Source: Hermodice carunculata (taxonomy: Eukaryota > Annelida > Polychaeta > Eunicida > Amphinomidae). Taken from it: a stretch of 64,000 bases of DNA. The notes beneath the pieces are model-generated. The model did not search any database. It saw only the letters and a program-made list of their open reading frames with translations, and was not told the origin of the DNA. The stretch covers positions 88,526,562-88,590,561 of the forward strand of contig OZ026619.1 of NCBI GenBank assembly GCA_964020975.1, written 5' to 3'. Positions 1 through 15,069 of the stretch are shown piece by piece; position 1 is the stretch's first letter; every line of letters begins with the position of its first letter. A program made the translations under genes and the position numbers.

Positions 1-58
1 AAAAAAAAAAAAAAAGATGTCTGAAACTAAGCCTAAAAAGCGTGGATAAGGTACTTAC

Positions 59-289
59 CAAGTCGACTAAAATCAAATCCAGGACGTTTCTGCGGAGGTT
101 GTTCTGAGGATGACGGAAACAGACGCCTGTCGGGGTTGGGTTTGATTTGAGCAACTTTTTCTCCTGCATCCTGAGTGTCTTCATAAGGCCTCTTACTGGC
201 TATCACTGTGCGATTGCTACCCATTTGGTTACCATGGAAACCTCTACCCCTGCTGCCTCTGCCTCTCCCACCACGAGAAAATGACGATG
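59..289 (-). CDS. RBM26: RBM26 exon 11 (RG-rich segment)
   Basis: Residues 521-597: [20 protein letters not shown], then [13 protein letters not shown] and a stretch ending PGFDFSRLG. Acceptor ...tttttag before 289; donor GTAAGT after 59. Phase 1 at both ends. The next exon, which should approach the first RRM, is beyond the left edge. Confidence 0.9.
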
Positions 290-1230
290 CTAAAAATATA
301 ACAGGAGAAACATTAATCCAGGTTATCAACAAGGTTACTTACACTGTATTTCTCCTTTCCAGGCTCAAAGCTTGTCAATGTCTATCAAGCTGGACACTTC
401 AGCCTTGAGAACAAATTTGGACTAAACCCGATGGCACTAAATCTTTGTTCCATGGCAAGACAACATCAAATTATGCGTAATCCTTTTCTTTTTTTTGTCA
501 GCCTCACTGGTGAACCTCCCCCCCCCCCCCCCCCCCGACACTCTTGAAACTGCAGTCTGTCAGAACCAAAATAATGCATGTATTTACCATCTTGACTATC
601 CCTCAGTGGAGGGTCCTCAGGAACTGTAGGAACACTGACTAGCGCTCGCTGTGAATGTTGCTGGAATGGAGGACCAGTTGTGCGTGGTGCCCTTTGACTG
701 CCGCCCCAGTACTGCTGGTTGTGATTTCTCATCTGGGGTGCCTCCGGGTTGTAAGGCTCTGGGTTGTAAGAGTCTGTACAAATAATAGAACTGGATGATG
801 CAAATACAGCAGTCAGTTTAAAAGAACAAAAGTGTCCTTTAAAAAAAAGGTGGACTTCAAGTACTTATCACTGGAGCTAGGCCTCAAAATGAAACATTAG
901 TTACAAAATAACAGAATTCTTTTATACAGAGGTGATTCACCTCTCTGATATGGTCATTAGTTCTCAAGGTTGGCGCATTATCCACCAACAGGGATACACG
1001 AGCTCATGTGTTTTATTAGTCAAACACTTGATTTACAAACTTTCATTGGGTAGCAAAAATGACAGTGTGCCAGTGGATACCAAAGAAAGTGAAGGTGCAA
1101 GAGGCAAGTTTGATCTGGCAGTGTTTACAATACATGTAGTGGCTAAATGGTGGGGGCATTTGGTATCATATGACCCAAGTAATGTTTGGTTGCGATGGAT
1201 ATGCACAGACAAGAACATATATATATATAT

Positions 1231-1329
<99 letters not shown>

Positions 1330-4300
1330 TGTGTATTGTATATGTGTGTTTGTGTGTGGAGAGAGAGAGATACATGTATAAGCAGTCTTTTGTCTTGGTT
1401 ATTGCAGTAACTTAGGTTTTAAACACAAGAGATGCCACTCCCTTACAGATTTTACCTGAAATGTGATCAAAATTACCTGAAACCTATGTACTTCCGTTCT
1501 TTTTCATAAAATTTGAACTGTTCTGACAAGATTGAGGTGACTTTTTGGGGGGTTCAACAAAAGGCAAATTACCTGAATTCAGGTAAAATTCTGAAAAGTG
1601 GCATCTCTGTAACCAAGAGGCCCATGGGCCTAATCCTCTGCTGACATATAATCTGATGACCATCACTAAAAAATTATCTTTGCCATTGATGTCCACGCTG
1701 CACCCTGCTATTACAAAATCACCTCTTTCAACTTTACAAGCCTAAAGTATAGACCCATATCTTTTACATGGATTGCAAAGCACTCTACTTTTCTCGTCCC
1801 AAAACTGGGTATCAAAAAATGACTTTCAGTTATGATGGAGCCACAGCTTGGAATAAGCTACCTAATGAAGTAACGAAATCTGCTACGTTGTTGTCATTTA
1901 AAAGGAACTGTACAAGATACATTATTTCATTACGTGATAATGAGTAAATGTACTGTCATTGTATCTTAAATACTCTTAAAGCCCATATTTTATTGTATAA
2001 CAAAATGTACCCCGTGTATTGTACTGTATTTGTTTTTTAGAGGGCCTCAGGGAAGATTAGTATTCTGCTATACTAACTGAGTTACCCTCTATAAATAAAG
2101 CTCTATATATAAAGCAGGCCTATATTAATCACTCTCCATGGCACAGATCGTGGCGTATACTTCCTACCTACATGTTTGGTGGAGGAAACCGAAGGACTCG
2201 GAGAAAACCACCGTGCACAGTCAGAGTGGTAGGAACTCTTTCCACATGCTTCCCGGGCCGTGAATCGAACCCGGGCCGCAGAGGTGAAAGGCGAGCGTGT
2301 TGCAGCTCGGCCAACCGTGCACCCCTGGTCAAAGTCACTGATATTATACACCATATTAGCATTGGACATTATCTATATAGCCCATAAATTTGGCATGCCT
2401 TATTCAATATGAGGCATGTATATTAATTTCCTTCCACAACTGCATATTACCCGCTTGTCTTAGTAACCATAGTCTTGCCTAGCCAGACATGGGCCACTGC
2501 CTGTGTGGGGAAACAGCTTATTTACATATATTTTGGAAATAAAGAATACTTAGTACACGCAAATGGAATTCTATTCTCGTGACCAACTTAGGAAGCACTA
2601 GATGAATATGACTTTGGTATTTGTAAACTTAAAGTTCTCTCAAGACACTAATTTTGTGAGAAAGGGGTGTCTAGTCTATCGCAGTGATATGCAGTGTGTC
2701 CTCCATGATTGACAGACATGAACCCCATGCTTTGTGGCAGGAAATTAATTTGCATATCCCGTATCATTTTTCGAGATGCGGAATTACATATCTTTCAAGA
2801 CATTTTAGCACGTAACTTCTGTCAAGGTATAGGTGACACCACTAGTGTCATAATAACTGAGATTTTTACCCCGTCTGCATTCCCACTAAATTTCACGAAG
2901 GTCCGTAAAATTTAAGGATACTGGAGTGGTCACAAGATATTCACATGTTGACCCATCTGTGACATAATAACACAGGTGGCACCAACAACATTGACGAACA
3001 TGTAGATTGCCATACACTTTATAAGTCCTTAAATTTATATTGGTCTTACTTATTTAAAAACTGTGGGGTGCAGAGCATTCACAAGATGACCCCTACATTT
3101 CAACTGGTACAAATTTAAAGCATGGAAACACCAAATTATATATATTTTTGGGGGATAGATAAAATGTTATTCACCCACATAAAACAAAACAAAAAGTTTT
3201 AAAAAAGTTCATTAAAATTGCTTGATGGAGCTGTGGTTAGTGCTGAAACTATGACAGGTCAAAGATTAAATGCAGCCATCTGATTGGCTGTTGCTCACTG
3301 TTCAAAATATGCACCACACATCCAGCTTTCCATACATGGTCTGTTTGTTCAAATCGGGTCATAACTTTTTGAGTTATTGAAGAAAAGCAATAAATTTGGA
3401 CACAGAGGCAAACTCCATAATAACTGGGTCATGGTGACCGAAAAAGTAGGTCACCAAGTTGTTTATGTACAATGTAACCAAGTTCAATTTTGATCCTGAG
3501 GCTCAATTCTCTTGTCCATTGATGTCCTCGCTACACCATGTCATTACAAAATCACCTCTTTTAAGTTTTACAGGCATGGTGACCTCACTAAAATAGGTCA
3601 AGGTCACTCATATTACATAACATAGCAGCATTAGACATGGTCTATGTATCCTAAATTTGGCAAGGGTAATCCAATTAACTTTTCAAGATATGTAATTTTG
3701 TATCTTAAACCACATTTTGGCTCATAATTTCCGTCAAATTATAGGTGGCACCACAAGTATCATTAGCAACTTAGACTTTCGCCTCCCCCACAATCGCACT
3801 GAATTTAGTCAAGATCTGCCACAAATTAAAGATGCTCGAGTGTTCACAAGATTTTCATACTTTGACCCCTATATTGCATAATATTGTAGGTGGGGCCATC
3901 ATCATACTGAACCTAGATTTTTTTTATACCCTGTAAGTCCTAAAAATTATATTGGCCTAACTTGAAGACTGTGGACTGTATTATGAACACAAGATTTTCA
4001 CATTTGGACCTGCATATTACATAATACTTTCAGTGGCAACACCAACATTGATGTTGACAAAGATTTTTAAACACTGTATAACTCCTAAATGTTATATGGG
4101 CCTTCTCTAAAAAATTCCGGGATGCAGAGCATTCACATGATAACCCCTACATTCAAACTGGCTTTTTGACCTTAACCTTCCACTTGGATTGAAAAATTGT
4201 TATGCTTATATGCCCTCTACATCCAGCTTTCCATAAATAGTCAGTTTGTTCAAATCGGGTAATAACTTTTCCAGTTAGTGATGAAAAACTTGGACAAGCG

Positions 4301-7300
4301 CCAAACTCCAAAATTACTGGTCACAATGACCAAAAAAGTGGGTCACCAAGTACAGTTTTATGTATAATATAATAATGTGCAATTCTGATCTGGAGGCTCA
4401 AATCTCTTTGCCATTAATGTCCAAGCTACACCCTGCCATTACAAATTCACCTTTTCAACTTAACAGGCATGGTGACCTCATAAAAATCAGTCAAGGTCAC
4501 TCATATTATATGACATACTACCTTTGGCCATGGTCTATATATCCTATAAATGACAAGCCTATTTCAATTACTTTTCCAAATATGGAATTTTTTTACATCT
4601 TAAAACACATTTTGGCTCATAATTTCCTTCAAATTATAGGTGGCACTACTAGTATCATTACCAACTTAAGACTTTACACCTCCTCCACAATCCCACCAAA
4701 TTTGCTGAAGATCCGCCAAAAATTAGATGCAAGAGCCTTCACAAGATTTTCACATCTTGACCCCTATATTACATGATATTTTAGTTGGCGCCATCAATGT
4801 CTAAGGGACCTACATTTTCAAATGATTATGGACGTCTCTAGTATGTTACACTTATGTACTAACAATGATCGTAAAGTGAGTGTCCGACAGACAGACAGAC
4901 AGACATGAGCAGTTGCATAAGCTCTGCGACCTTTGGTCAGCAGAGATAAAAAAAATGGAAAAAAAAATCTTGCATCATCATCATCTCCTTCACTAACATG
5001 ACACAGGTCCACCTGGGGAACATCTGTGAGTGAAATCAAAGCATGCCATAATTTTATGAATAGGATTTATTCCTATTTGACAATACAGATTTTGCAATAT
5101 GTGTGCTATATCGTTTATGCCTGCCCAGTAGCAGCACTTACCAACCCATGGTCTCAAAGTGGGATATATGTGACAGCTTTGTCAAAAATTAACATATTAT
5201 CATTTTCACAAACTTTCATTACCTTGGACCATATTATATTCTGATAAAATTTAATGCAGTACTGTTTAGCCAATCTGCAGAACTGGAAAATAGCTTGAAC
5301 ACACAAAAGTCCAGTAAGAAAACAGGAAAAAAATTGCAGAACCACCTGTGGCCAAAAGTGAATAACATGACCCACAGTGACTCTGCAGGCAATATTAAAG
5401 CAACTGGCCCTGTAGTTCTTGAGGAGAAAGCTTGATTTTTTTAAAAAATGAGTTTAAAAATCATTAAAAATAGCAAAACGTTTGCATCATCATCTTCTTC
5501 ACAATCTTGGCAGAAGACTACCTGGGGTACATCCATGTGCAAAATGAAAATTCATTCATGAAACAGCTTTTCAGAAGAGGTTGAAAATGTCAAAAGTCTA
5601 ACAGACAGACAGACGACAGATGCAAACAGCTTTCATAAGCTCAACTGACTGACAATTCAGCACAGCTAAAAATGCACATTTTTTCCTCAATCGTGTCAAT
5701 ATTGTCATGCAACAGAAGCATACAAATATAATTTTTTGACATCTTTTGTGCCTCAAGCTTTCCAACTATTACTCCATCACTTGACAAATTTTGGCCCATA
5801 CAGTGCCACCAACATCACGTAATATCTGCTGTATTGGAAATAATCACTATGAATGCAGACCTTACCTTGTTGCTCGTAACTTCCAAGTGACACAATTTTT
5901 CAAGTTTAGCTCATGAAACTTCAGGTCTTTTCAATTATTTTGTGTTTTGTTATCATGGAAATAGTGACAGAATTTCAGAAGTCATTGACTGGACCCAAGT
6001 TACCAAGATCTCCTGTAAACAGGTTACTACTGATCCAGCTCGAAAATGGTTATGGCAATACATCAAAATATTCACATCAAAGTACAGAATATCAGTACAA
6101 CACCCTGACAACAGATCATGATTATAACTTGACAACACAGGTACTGAAGAAACATATTTAGCAAGAATACACACTGTTTGACAGGTAAGTAAATTCATGC
6201 TGGTTGAATGAAACAGTATGAGGTAAACAGTTATATCACATCGCCCTACACAGGGTACTGTACATCTCTATTACCCCCCACCCACCCATCCACAACTTCA
6301 AACATGAGGGTGGGAAATAGGTCCCGACAAACTTTCTTGTAACCCAACCCAACGGGCAAAGTGAAACCTAACACATTCAATAAATTGAGTCACATACAGC
6401 TATTAAGCACCAACATCATTGTACCAATCCCAATCTGTCATTTCCTGTGTTTTCCGCATTACAAATGGGGCAAGGAGCATTAAATGAATGGAGCTCTGTG
6501 TTTATGCACAACACAATCTCCTCATCCAGCGTGCAGTGTGCTATATAACTTCTCCATTACTCACGTTTTAGAACATGTGACCATCATCTGATTTACTACG
6601 GAAAATTGGTGGTGTTTTCCCTATAAAGTTTTCTTTCACTGGATATGTTTTCTGGCTTAAGGATTCATTCTAGGCTTATTTCTACTACCTGCTTGCTCTT
6701 GGAACCCTGTGCCTGCGTTTGGTGGAGGACCAGTGGGGGGGCCGGACCCCTCTGATAGATCCGGAGGCAGGGGGTGGTGAATCAGAGAGGTGGTGCCAGG
6801 TGGAGGTGGTGTTTGTTGTCGTGACGACGCAAAGGGACCACCTGCAATTGCAAGTGATTACACGGTCACTGACTGTACATCATTTTTGCTGAGTCAGCAT
6901 TTTTTTCAGTGCCTTCAACAACATATACATGTACCAGGCCTTCAGTGGGTCAAAATACATGTTTCCTCACTTTACTTTCCATGTACTTCATTTTCTGTAC
7001 AGACGAAATAATAACCATGTTCATGGGTATAACCAAATGCAGTGAAATTTGCCATGCAGAATGTAAGCCATGCAAGCAGTACATTACAGATGAAGTACAT
7101 GTGGCCACATTATACTGACAGACCATGGTACAGAATTTACTTATAACCTTGCTGCAGCAGTGCCAAATTTGCTTAACTGATCAATTTGCAAGATAAAATT
7201 ACTTAACACTACCATTAACAGTTCTGTTATGAAGACATGATATATTTCTTAAACACATTAAAAAAGGTCTCTTTGTAACATAACCATGACGCTATGAAAC

Positions 7301-10300
7301 CAGTTTCACACTGATTAATACAAAGACTTCTGCAAAACACCGCAAAACCAGCTCTAAAAGATACCAGAAGGAAACTCAAGTGTTTTGGGAACTAGATTTC
7401 ACAAAATGAAACACTTGGCAGAGACCAGGAAGTGCTAAGAGACCAGTGTGCTACCATGTGGACCCAGGAGAGCAAAAGCAGCAATACCCTGACAAACTAG
7501 GAGGACTGATAGACACCATTTCCATAGAGTTTCAGCCACCACAATGCATCCTTCCAGTTTATACAGAGCAACTCTTGGCACCACCATTTCAAACTACAGG
7601 ACAGGATAAAATAAAAATAAAAAACCCACAAACATGAAGTGAATATGGCAGGCCTCAGGCCCCAGCTGTCCCAAATGCTTGGATAGTTCATTGGGTTGTC
7701 ATACATCCCCATCCAGTCTAATACAAGCATGCCGTATTCAGGGTGTTCATTTTCTTCTCTCTTTTTTTTTTTTGCTTTGCTTGGTTTTATTAATGTACGT
7801 TGAATGTGCCTTAACATATGTGCTGATGCTAGAATTCAATAACACATTTTATGTGTGTGTAACAATATATTTTTGTTCAGAGGCAATATATATACATGTA
7901 TATATATCCAACACGAACACCAAGAAAAATATGTATGTACAAGCCAAACACCAACCATTCAACATAACAAACATGACAGGAATACTTAAGGCCAGTTTAC
8001 AACCATAGCACTCCCATGATGGCATTTACACTACTTACCCCGATGGGGGGAGTGGGGCCTGTGAGGTATTGGGCCCGACTGAGCAGGAGGTCTGGTGTGT
8101 CTTGGGGGCATAGGGGGACCATGGCTTTGTCCCGGCGGCCCTCTCTGTGGTCCAGGGGGTCCTCTGGGGGGTCCAGGAGGAACTCTTGGAGGTCCATGTG
8201 GTGGTCCTGGGGGTCCTCTGGGTGGTCCTGGAGGGCCATGCATTGGCGGAGGCCCATGGTGAGGAGGTATTGGACCTGGACCTGGCCCTGGTCCTGTAAT
8301 AAACATCAATCTCTTCAATGTTTTGAAACTGTCTCGCCAGTTTACAGATCATGTCCAATCACTGTGAAGGCAAACTGATCTTCACAGTGTACCCCAATAT
8401 GCAACATCTAGTGTCCTGTGAAGAATCGGTCATCAAAGGTGCCAAAAATATAATCTGCTTAACTCTTCGAGTGCCAACTGTGATTCAAGTTGAAGTACTT
8501 TAAAACAAACTGGCCTGAATTATAATAAGGAGTGCCAGATTCATGTTCTTTGAAAAAAAGACTGTTCATTCAGTACCAGCACACCTGTAGATACACAGAA
8601 TATAGTAAAGGTTAATAGCATTCCCCAATACGCTTTGGGAGCATTGTGCCCAAAGCATGCCAAGGAAAGCTGTTGACTCAGTCCAAAATGTGACACTGAA
8701 AGACTTGAATGCTTAGAATCACAATGAAATTTTCTGTTGTCATCTGGCTGTTTCTATGGTTAGCCAAATAAAAAGCAAAATACTAACACTAGGGTGCACC
8801 AAGGCCCAGCTTTCAATTGTTGACTTGTGACTCAACCATAATTTACACTTATTTGTCTCTTTCCAGTTACGTGAGCAAAACTGCTTTATCAATAAAATCA
8901 ACAAATCACACATCTCACGGAAAGAGTCACATTACAGGAAATATTTGGCTTCATCGTACCTTGTGGGAATGCAAGCACATTTGGCAAGTTTACGTCTTCA
9001 ACTACGACTGGATCATTTCCATGGTCAAAAGGACACAGGTCTCCACGCATGCAAAATCCTTTCTCTGAAATTGCAAGAAACAAAATGTTGACATACTGCT
9101 GTTATAACTGCCATCCACAAAGCAGTGGAAGCTTTTGGCTTCAGAAGCTAATGCTGTTTCCTTTCTTTTTTTCAGACATATACAGAATTGAACTCACAAA
9201 TTTTGTGTACAAAACAATCAAACAGGTTCACACACTTAAGAGTGTCACAAAATTACTGCAAAGAACAAACTTAATTCACAAAGTTGACAATCAATCAAAT
9301 CAAAACAAATTGTACAAGTTAAAAAGCTAGATCAAGCCAGAGGACCTTGAAAGTGAGCTGAAAAATCAGTTAACTGGAAAAAATCACAAAACAGCTGTAT
9401 GAACAGACAGTATTCAGCTGTCTTTGATACATTCACCCAAAACTAGACAGCTTTGAAACATCCACTGAGATGCCACCCTCTTCCCGCTTTACCAATAAAT
9501 TGATGATTGCACACCATGCCCAATAAAATACAAATTCAAATTTAAATCTGCTGCAAAGGGACCATGAATAGGCGACACTAAAGTGAAATTTCAACAATGT
9601 CACCTATTCCTTATAATACTGATGAAACCACACAATACATCACAGTTGCCTGGAAATTTTATCAGCTTATATTTGTCCCACAGAATATCTTTGTACCGTA
9701 TGTGGGCAGAATCCATTCAGGCACTTTGACCATACTGCAGTTATGAAGTCAAATTGACCATAAATAAGTCAGAATAACAAGCACGAGACCTGTGTGAAAG
9801 TACATCCTCATCTGTACTCAGATACTCTCAGCTTAAAGTAAGTCTCACCCTGCTTCACGGGCACCAAGAAACACTTACGTGCAATTTTACACCCACTAGC
9901 CAATCAGCTTTATAGCAACATTTTTTCAAGCTTTTCCCAAAAAATAAAAAAAAATTACATGGAGCATGACCACATGAAGAAACTTACTAGAGACTCACCC
10001 AAGGTACATATCCAACAAGTTTGAAGGAAGTCTAACAGTTTTGGGTAGTAACCCCGATTCACTTTCATAGTAATCAACGGGAATGTGTGCATTACTCAAT
10101 GAATACCTGAACTGAAAATGTCATTAACAAGAAGGCTTGTTGAACAACCAGTTCTCAATCAGCTGACCTTCACATTCAACCCATAGTAGGACCCAGCTTG
10201 GTCAGGGAGGGGGGGGGGGGGTACCCTGAGGTGTTCCAATGCAATTTTGCAGCAATTGGCTTCACAGTTTTAGAAGCTTTTCTGTAGGATTATACCAAAA

Positions 10301-13300
10301 CAGTGAAGCCTATAGGCCTATTTCCATCAAACCGTACATGGTACCACTGATATCATGAGCAATCAACATGTTGACCTCATCAACAATCCTATGAAGATCT
10401 ACAACAAAGGCCCACAAGCCTATTTTCATCCAACTGCAGATGGCACCACTAGTATTATAAGCAATCGGCACGGTGCCCGCCTCCACAATCTCACCAAATT
10501 TCACATGCCACAGCACTCACAAGATTTTCACATTTTGACCCTTATATTCCTGGTGGCCATATGACTGACCCTCACCTCTGGCCAAAAAATTGTTATTGTT
10601 CAAAATGTGCACCCCAAGTCCAGCTTTTCATTGATGGTCTGTTTTCTCAGATTGGATAACTTTTTAAGTTCCATGTTAACTACAGGACTGTGCCAGTCCT
10701 GTGCTCATCCGACCTTAAATGGTCCTGTGACCTGTGAAACAATATCAAAGTCAGTACAGCAACATCATCACTGCAACATCAGTCTTCACTCACCCAGTCC
10801 TGGAGTCACCATTTTTTAAATAAAAGGGCACAGGATCCACTACTACCCTAATATAGGCCCAATATGCCAGTTTCACCTTGCATGGTCCCTCAAGGTCAAA
10901 AGAAAACCAAAAGAAACCCCCAAAGTACTTTCCTATTAGTGTTTAATGGTCAGTATTGACCATTATTACAGAGACACAGTTAGGGCCTGTATTTTTCCGT
11001 TTTTAACCGAAACGGAACGGAATAATGAATTTTTGTCACCTCTGAAACAGAATTTGCTGTTTTGCCTCAATGTATTTTACATACAAAGAGAACTACTGAA
11101 ACAGAATTTGGAAATTTTTGGCTGGGGAAATGGAATTTCTAGCTTTTTAAAACAGAAAAATACAGGCCCAACACAGTTCAATATGTCAGTTCCTGCTATT
11201 TCCACAGTAGTAATGCTAACATGTACATGTACAGCTACCAATAATTGCTAATTTTAAAAAATTATCAAAAATTAGGAAATATGATCAGGAGCATGTCGTG
11301 AAAAGTGAACAATCATAGTGAAGATTGAGTTCAGGTACATTCCCACTGCGTTGAAGAGAATCCAGCATGCACTATTTGGGTGAAGTCAAAACTATAAACA
11401 AGAAGGCTATGTGAACAGCCCGTTCTCACCTGACCTTGACATATGCAAATTCAAAGCAACAGACCAAGCAGTTTCAAAGCAGATTTTTGAAGATTTTGTC
11501 CACAGATGAACCAGGAAAACAAAACCAAAAATCAAACATTTTTAAAAATCCAAAACTCACTGGAGCATGACTGTTTGAAAATACATGTGCATGACAGAGA
11601 TCCACCTAAGGTAGACTCCCACCAATTTGAAGTGGATCTGGCAAAACGTTTTACAGTCAAAAATATCATTGAGGAGAGATGACAGATGGATGGACAACAG
11701 ATGGACAGACTCATCCTGCAAGCTCAGCTTAGCTAAAAAATCACTGGGACATAACTCTATTGAAAAACCAGGTAGAGACCCACCCAAGATACATCATACC
11801 AAATTAAAAGTTGATCTGAAAAATGGTTTCAAAAGGTAAAAAATATGAATTGTGGATGCACAGAAAGACTGATAGACAACCAATGGCTGACTGCCATCCT
11901 ATGAGCTCAGCTGACGATCAACCCAGCTTAGCTAAAAATACAAAAATCCATGAAGCATGACCATTTGAACAAACAGACACAGGGTGCAATCACACCAACT
12001 TTGAAGTGATTCTGACCGAAGGTTTTACAGAAGTTGAAAATGTGAATTACCCTTCCAATCCCCACCAACTTACATAGTCATCAATAAGAATATATGCACT
12101 AACCGAGAAGAACCCGAATCGAAAGTTGTGTTAAAAATCAGGGATGCAGTGCATCACCACCTAGTAAACAAATTTGCTGGACCTTTCCACAAGGTACATA
12201 TCCACCCAGTTTCAGCACAATCTGAGGAATGTTTTGGAGAAGCAGTCAAAAATAGCAAAAAACATAAGCTCATCATACATACTTCCTGAAACAGGGCTCA
12301 TGAAACAAAAACTATGGCCACCAGACTTACAACATATAGCTGAAGGCTACATTGACAAGACCTTAGAGCCCCGCTGATTACCTTATTGCTTCATGTGCAT
12401 ATAAGTGCAATAAATTGGTCTATTAATATTATATTGTCTCTGTAATTTTAATGTGGAATAGATGAGAAGTTATAAACAGGTGAAAGGATGAAAGAAGCTT
12501 ACCACTGCCTATGTGTTGGTCACAGAACTGCCTCAAATATTTTACAAAAGTTTGAAAATATTTGATTTGTCCTTCTTTTAAAACACTGAACTATTTGCCA
12601 GGTTCATGGGCAAGCACAAATATCTGACCTACTCACTATCCACCGTTATTTGGTATACCCATAGCCAGATGCTAGCAAAGGCGTGAACTCACTGGTTCAT
12701 TCAACTATATATTGTGGATTTGGTTCTATGTATTCAGATGTTCAAACGGACAGGCCAATATGCTTTTACCCCAGAAATAAAGGATGTGTGAAAAAAAAAA
12801 AATAAAAATAAAATTGTCATGTATTTACCATCATAGTCTCTACACCTGGGCCGGGGAGGGGGCCGGTCCCTGGCCCACTGATCCCTGGCATCTGGATGTG
12901 GCCCTAGTAGAGGTGGGTTGCTATTAGCTGGTGGAATGGCTGCACCATTTGCTGCTGGAACTCTGTAGTCCTTGTCCCCGTGATCTTGAATAGGGGTTGA
13001 ACCACGACTGTCAGATTCATATCGTCGAGCTAGAAGCAGAATTTTAATAGAGAATTAGCCTGATGTAAATTTACTTAATGCTGTTATTGTACCTAGCAAG
13101 CTTATTATAATATTAGTGCTATTCACGTCCTTGTACAAGCCAGATGGACATTCCATGAGAGGTTCACATAGCCTGCCTGCTGCTCCCCAATTTTCCTTTT
13201 TTCCACTTCCGATTCCTCACTAAAATGAGTTCATTCCAGATGCACAGTGGAACCTCAATTTAACCACACTTGAACATCCAACATTGCCACTGAACAACAC

Positions 13301-15037
13301 AAGTTTTGAGGTACAAAAAGTTCATTTTCTTTGTTATTAAATGCATTTATTAACATAATCTGTTGTCTGACACTTTTTAACCGGAACAGATGACTGGTGT
13401 CATATAATGAGTTTTCACTGTACTTGAAATTTCATTTAAGACATTAAGATATGTATAACATTAACTCTTGTGCTCAAGACATCACATTAACATACCTCTA
13501 TCTCTCGACCATGATCTTGAACGTGACCTAGGTGATCTTGACCTTGACCTTGAAAAACTTCTGCTTCTTGACCTGCCTCGAGACCTGTTCCTCGATCTGC
13601 TCCCAGAGCGGGACCTGCTTCTACCGGGACTGCGCCTTCTTGCTGGAAAGTCCCTGCCCCTATAGCCACGTCGTTCAGGCTCAAGTCGTCTCCGTGCATC
13701 ATCAGGTCTCCGTCTTTTGTCATCTCTGCCAAAAAGAGCCATACTTAATTATAATATGTAGTAGTGCTCCAATGCAAATAGTGCACCTCCATTCTGCACA
13801 GCAGGACCAAATGCACATTATGGAAGCTTATCTTTTGTCCACATTTATATCACATAATATCAAAGTTGTTCTCATAATTTAACAGTTTACCAGTACACAT
13901 TTTTCAAAATTTCAGAAAGGTTATTTTCCAATTTTATTTCAAAAGTGATATTTGATGTTCTAAGAGTTTGTGCATCGCTAAGACTCGAAATTTCATCCCA
14001 TGATTTCTAACAGTTGCAGCATAATTGAAAGTTAAAGTGAGCGGGCATGTATATGAATCTAATGATCACAAAGAAATGATTTGTGCTAGAAAAGACCCAG
14101 TTCACATTTTGCATGACCATCTTTCTATATATTTGCATTTTTCACCACAAAACAGTAAAATTAACTGAAGGTAAGAACTGCATGAATTTTTCTTTGTGCA
14201 ATAATTCAAAGTGAATGACATATGGCCTACCTTATAATGACATCTGGCCTGACTGGGCTCCTACTAGGAGAGTTTCTGGTTCGACGATTTCCAGGCTCTC
14301 TGTTCTCTTGTCCAGATTCCTGAATTGAAATTAAACAGCTACTTGTCACAATACATTTGACTAGTATTACCAATAGTCATATTTACATCTGAAGGCAGTC
14401 TGGCTTTGATTACTGAAGGTAATAAATTTTTGACACTATCATAGGAGAGATAATCTTAAATTAAAACTGAATCAGAATCTTGGATATATGCCCTCCACAC
14501 TGTAGCACTGTGACCCACACACTTGACCTAGTCACCCTCTTTTTGTGCACAACACACCCATGACTACAGGTTCACACGTGTACAGATGATGCTAAATCCA
14601 CAGACAATAGAGTTACAGCCCAGAGACATTCAAGTGTCCCAGACTAACAGACAGACAGACACAAGGAAAAACCGTTTACTATATGCCCACCCCACCCCCC
14701 CTTCTGGTGGGTTTTATAATCATTATATCATAATTGTGGGCTAGACAGAATTTCATATGGATACGTCACTTTTGATCCTGATACTTGACTCAGTGACCTA
14801 CTTTTCTTACATGCCACACCCTTGGGTCAAGTTACAAATGTATTCATATGTATGTTTCGTGAAACTAAGTCACACAAACATGTCATCCTGTTGATTTGAA
14901 CTTTGACAACCAATGGGGATGACTGAATATGTAGCGTGCTTGGAAATGTTAAACCAAAATTTTGTGTTTACAAATAGGATCTTAATGGCTGGTCAAATAA
15001 ACAGCAATCATCTCAGCAACTTACCCTAAACTTGAGC

Positions 15038-15069
<32 letters not shown>

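Larger units (their letters stand above)
774..6688 (-). other. RBM26: RBM26 intron 9 (5.9 kb), repeat-filled
   Basis: No conserved exon is needed here, since phase is continuous across it. It holds a TA microsatellite, a LINE tail, a SINE and tandem dispersed repeats, listed separately. In 4811-6688 I see only a short GACA run (about 4888-4905), a fragment of the TTAGCT-type repeat ending near 5672, and no gene. Confidence 0.8.

Noticed and set aside
932-1415. Several open frames of alternating Ile-Tyr on both strands
   Set aside because: They are translations of the TA microsatellite.
2262-2313. tRNA gene
   Set aside because: A and B boxes are present but no acceptor stem or full cloverleaf; the tail and second copy show it is a SINE.
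8016-8378. Plus-strand Trp/Arg/Gly-rich open frame
   Set aside because: Antisense shadow of the Pro-rich RBM26 exon 8.
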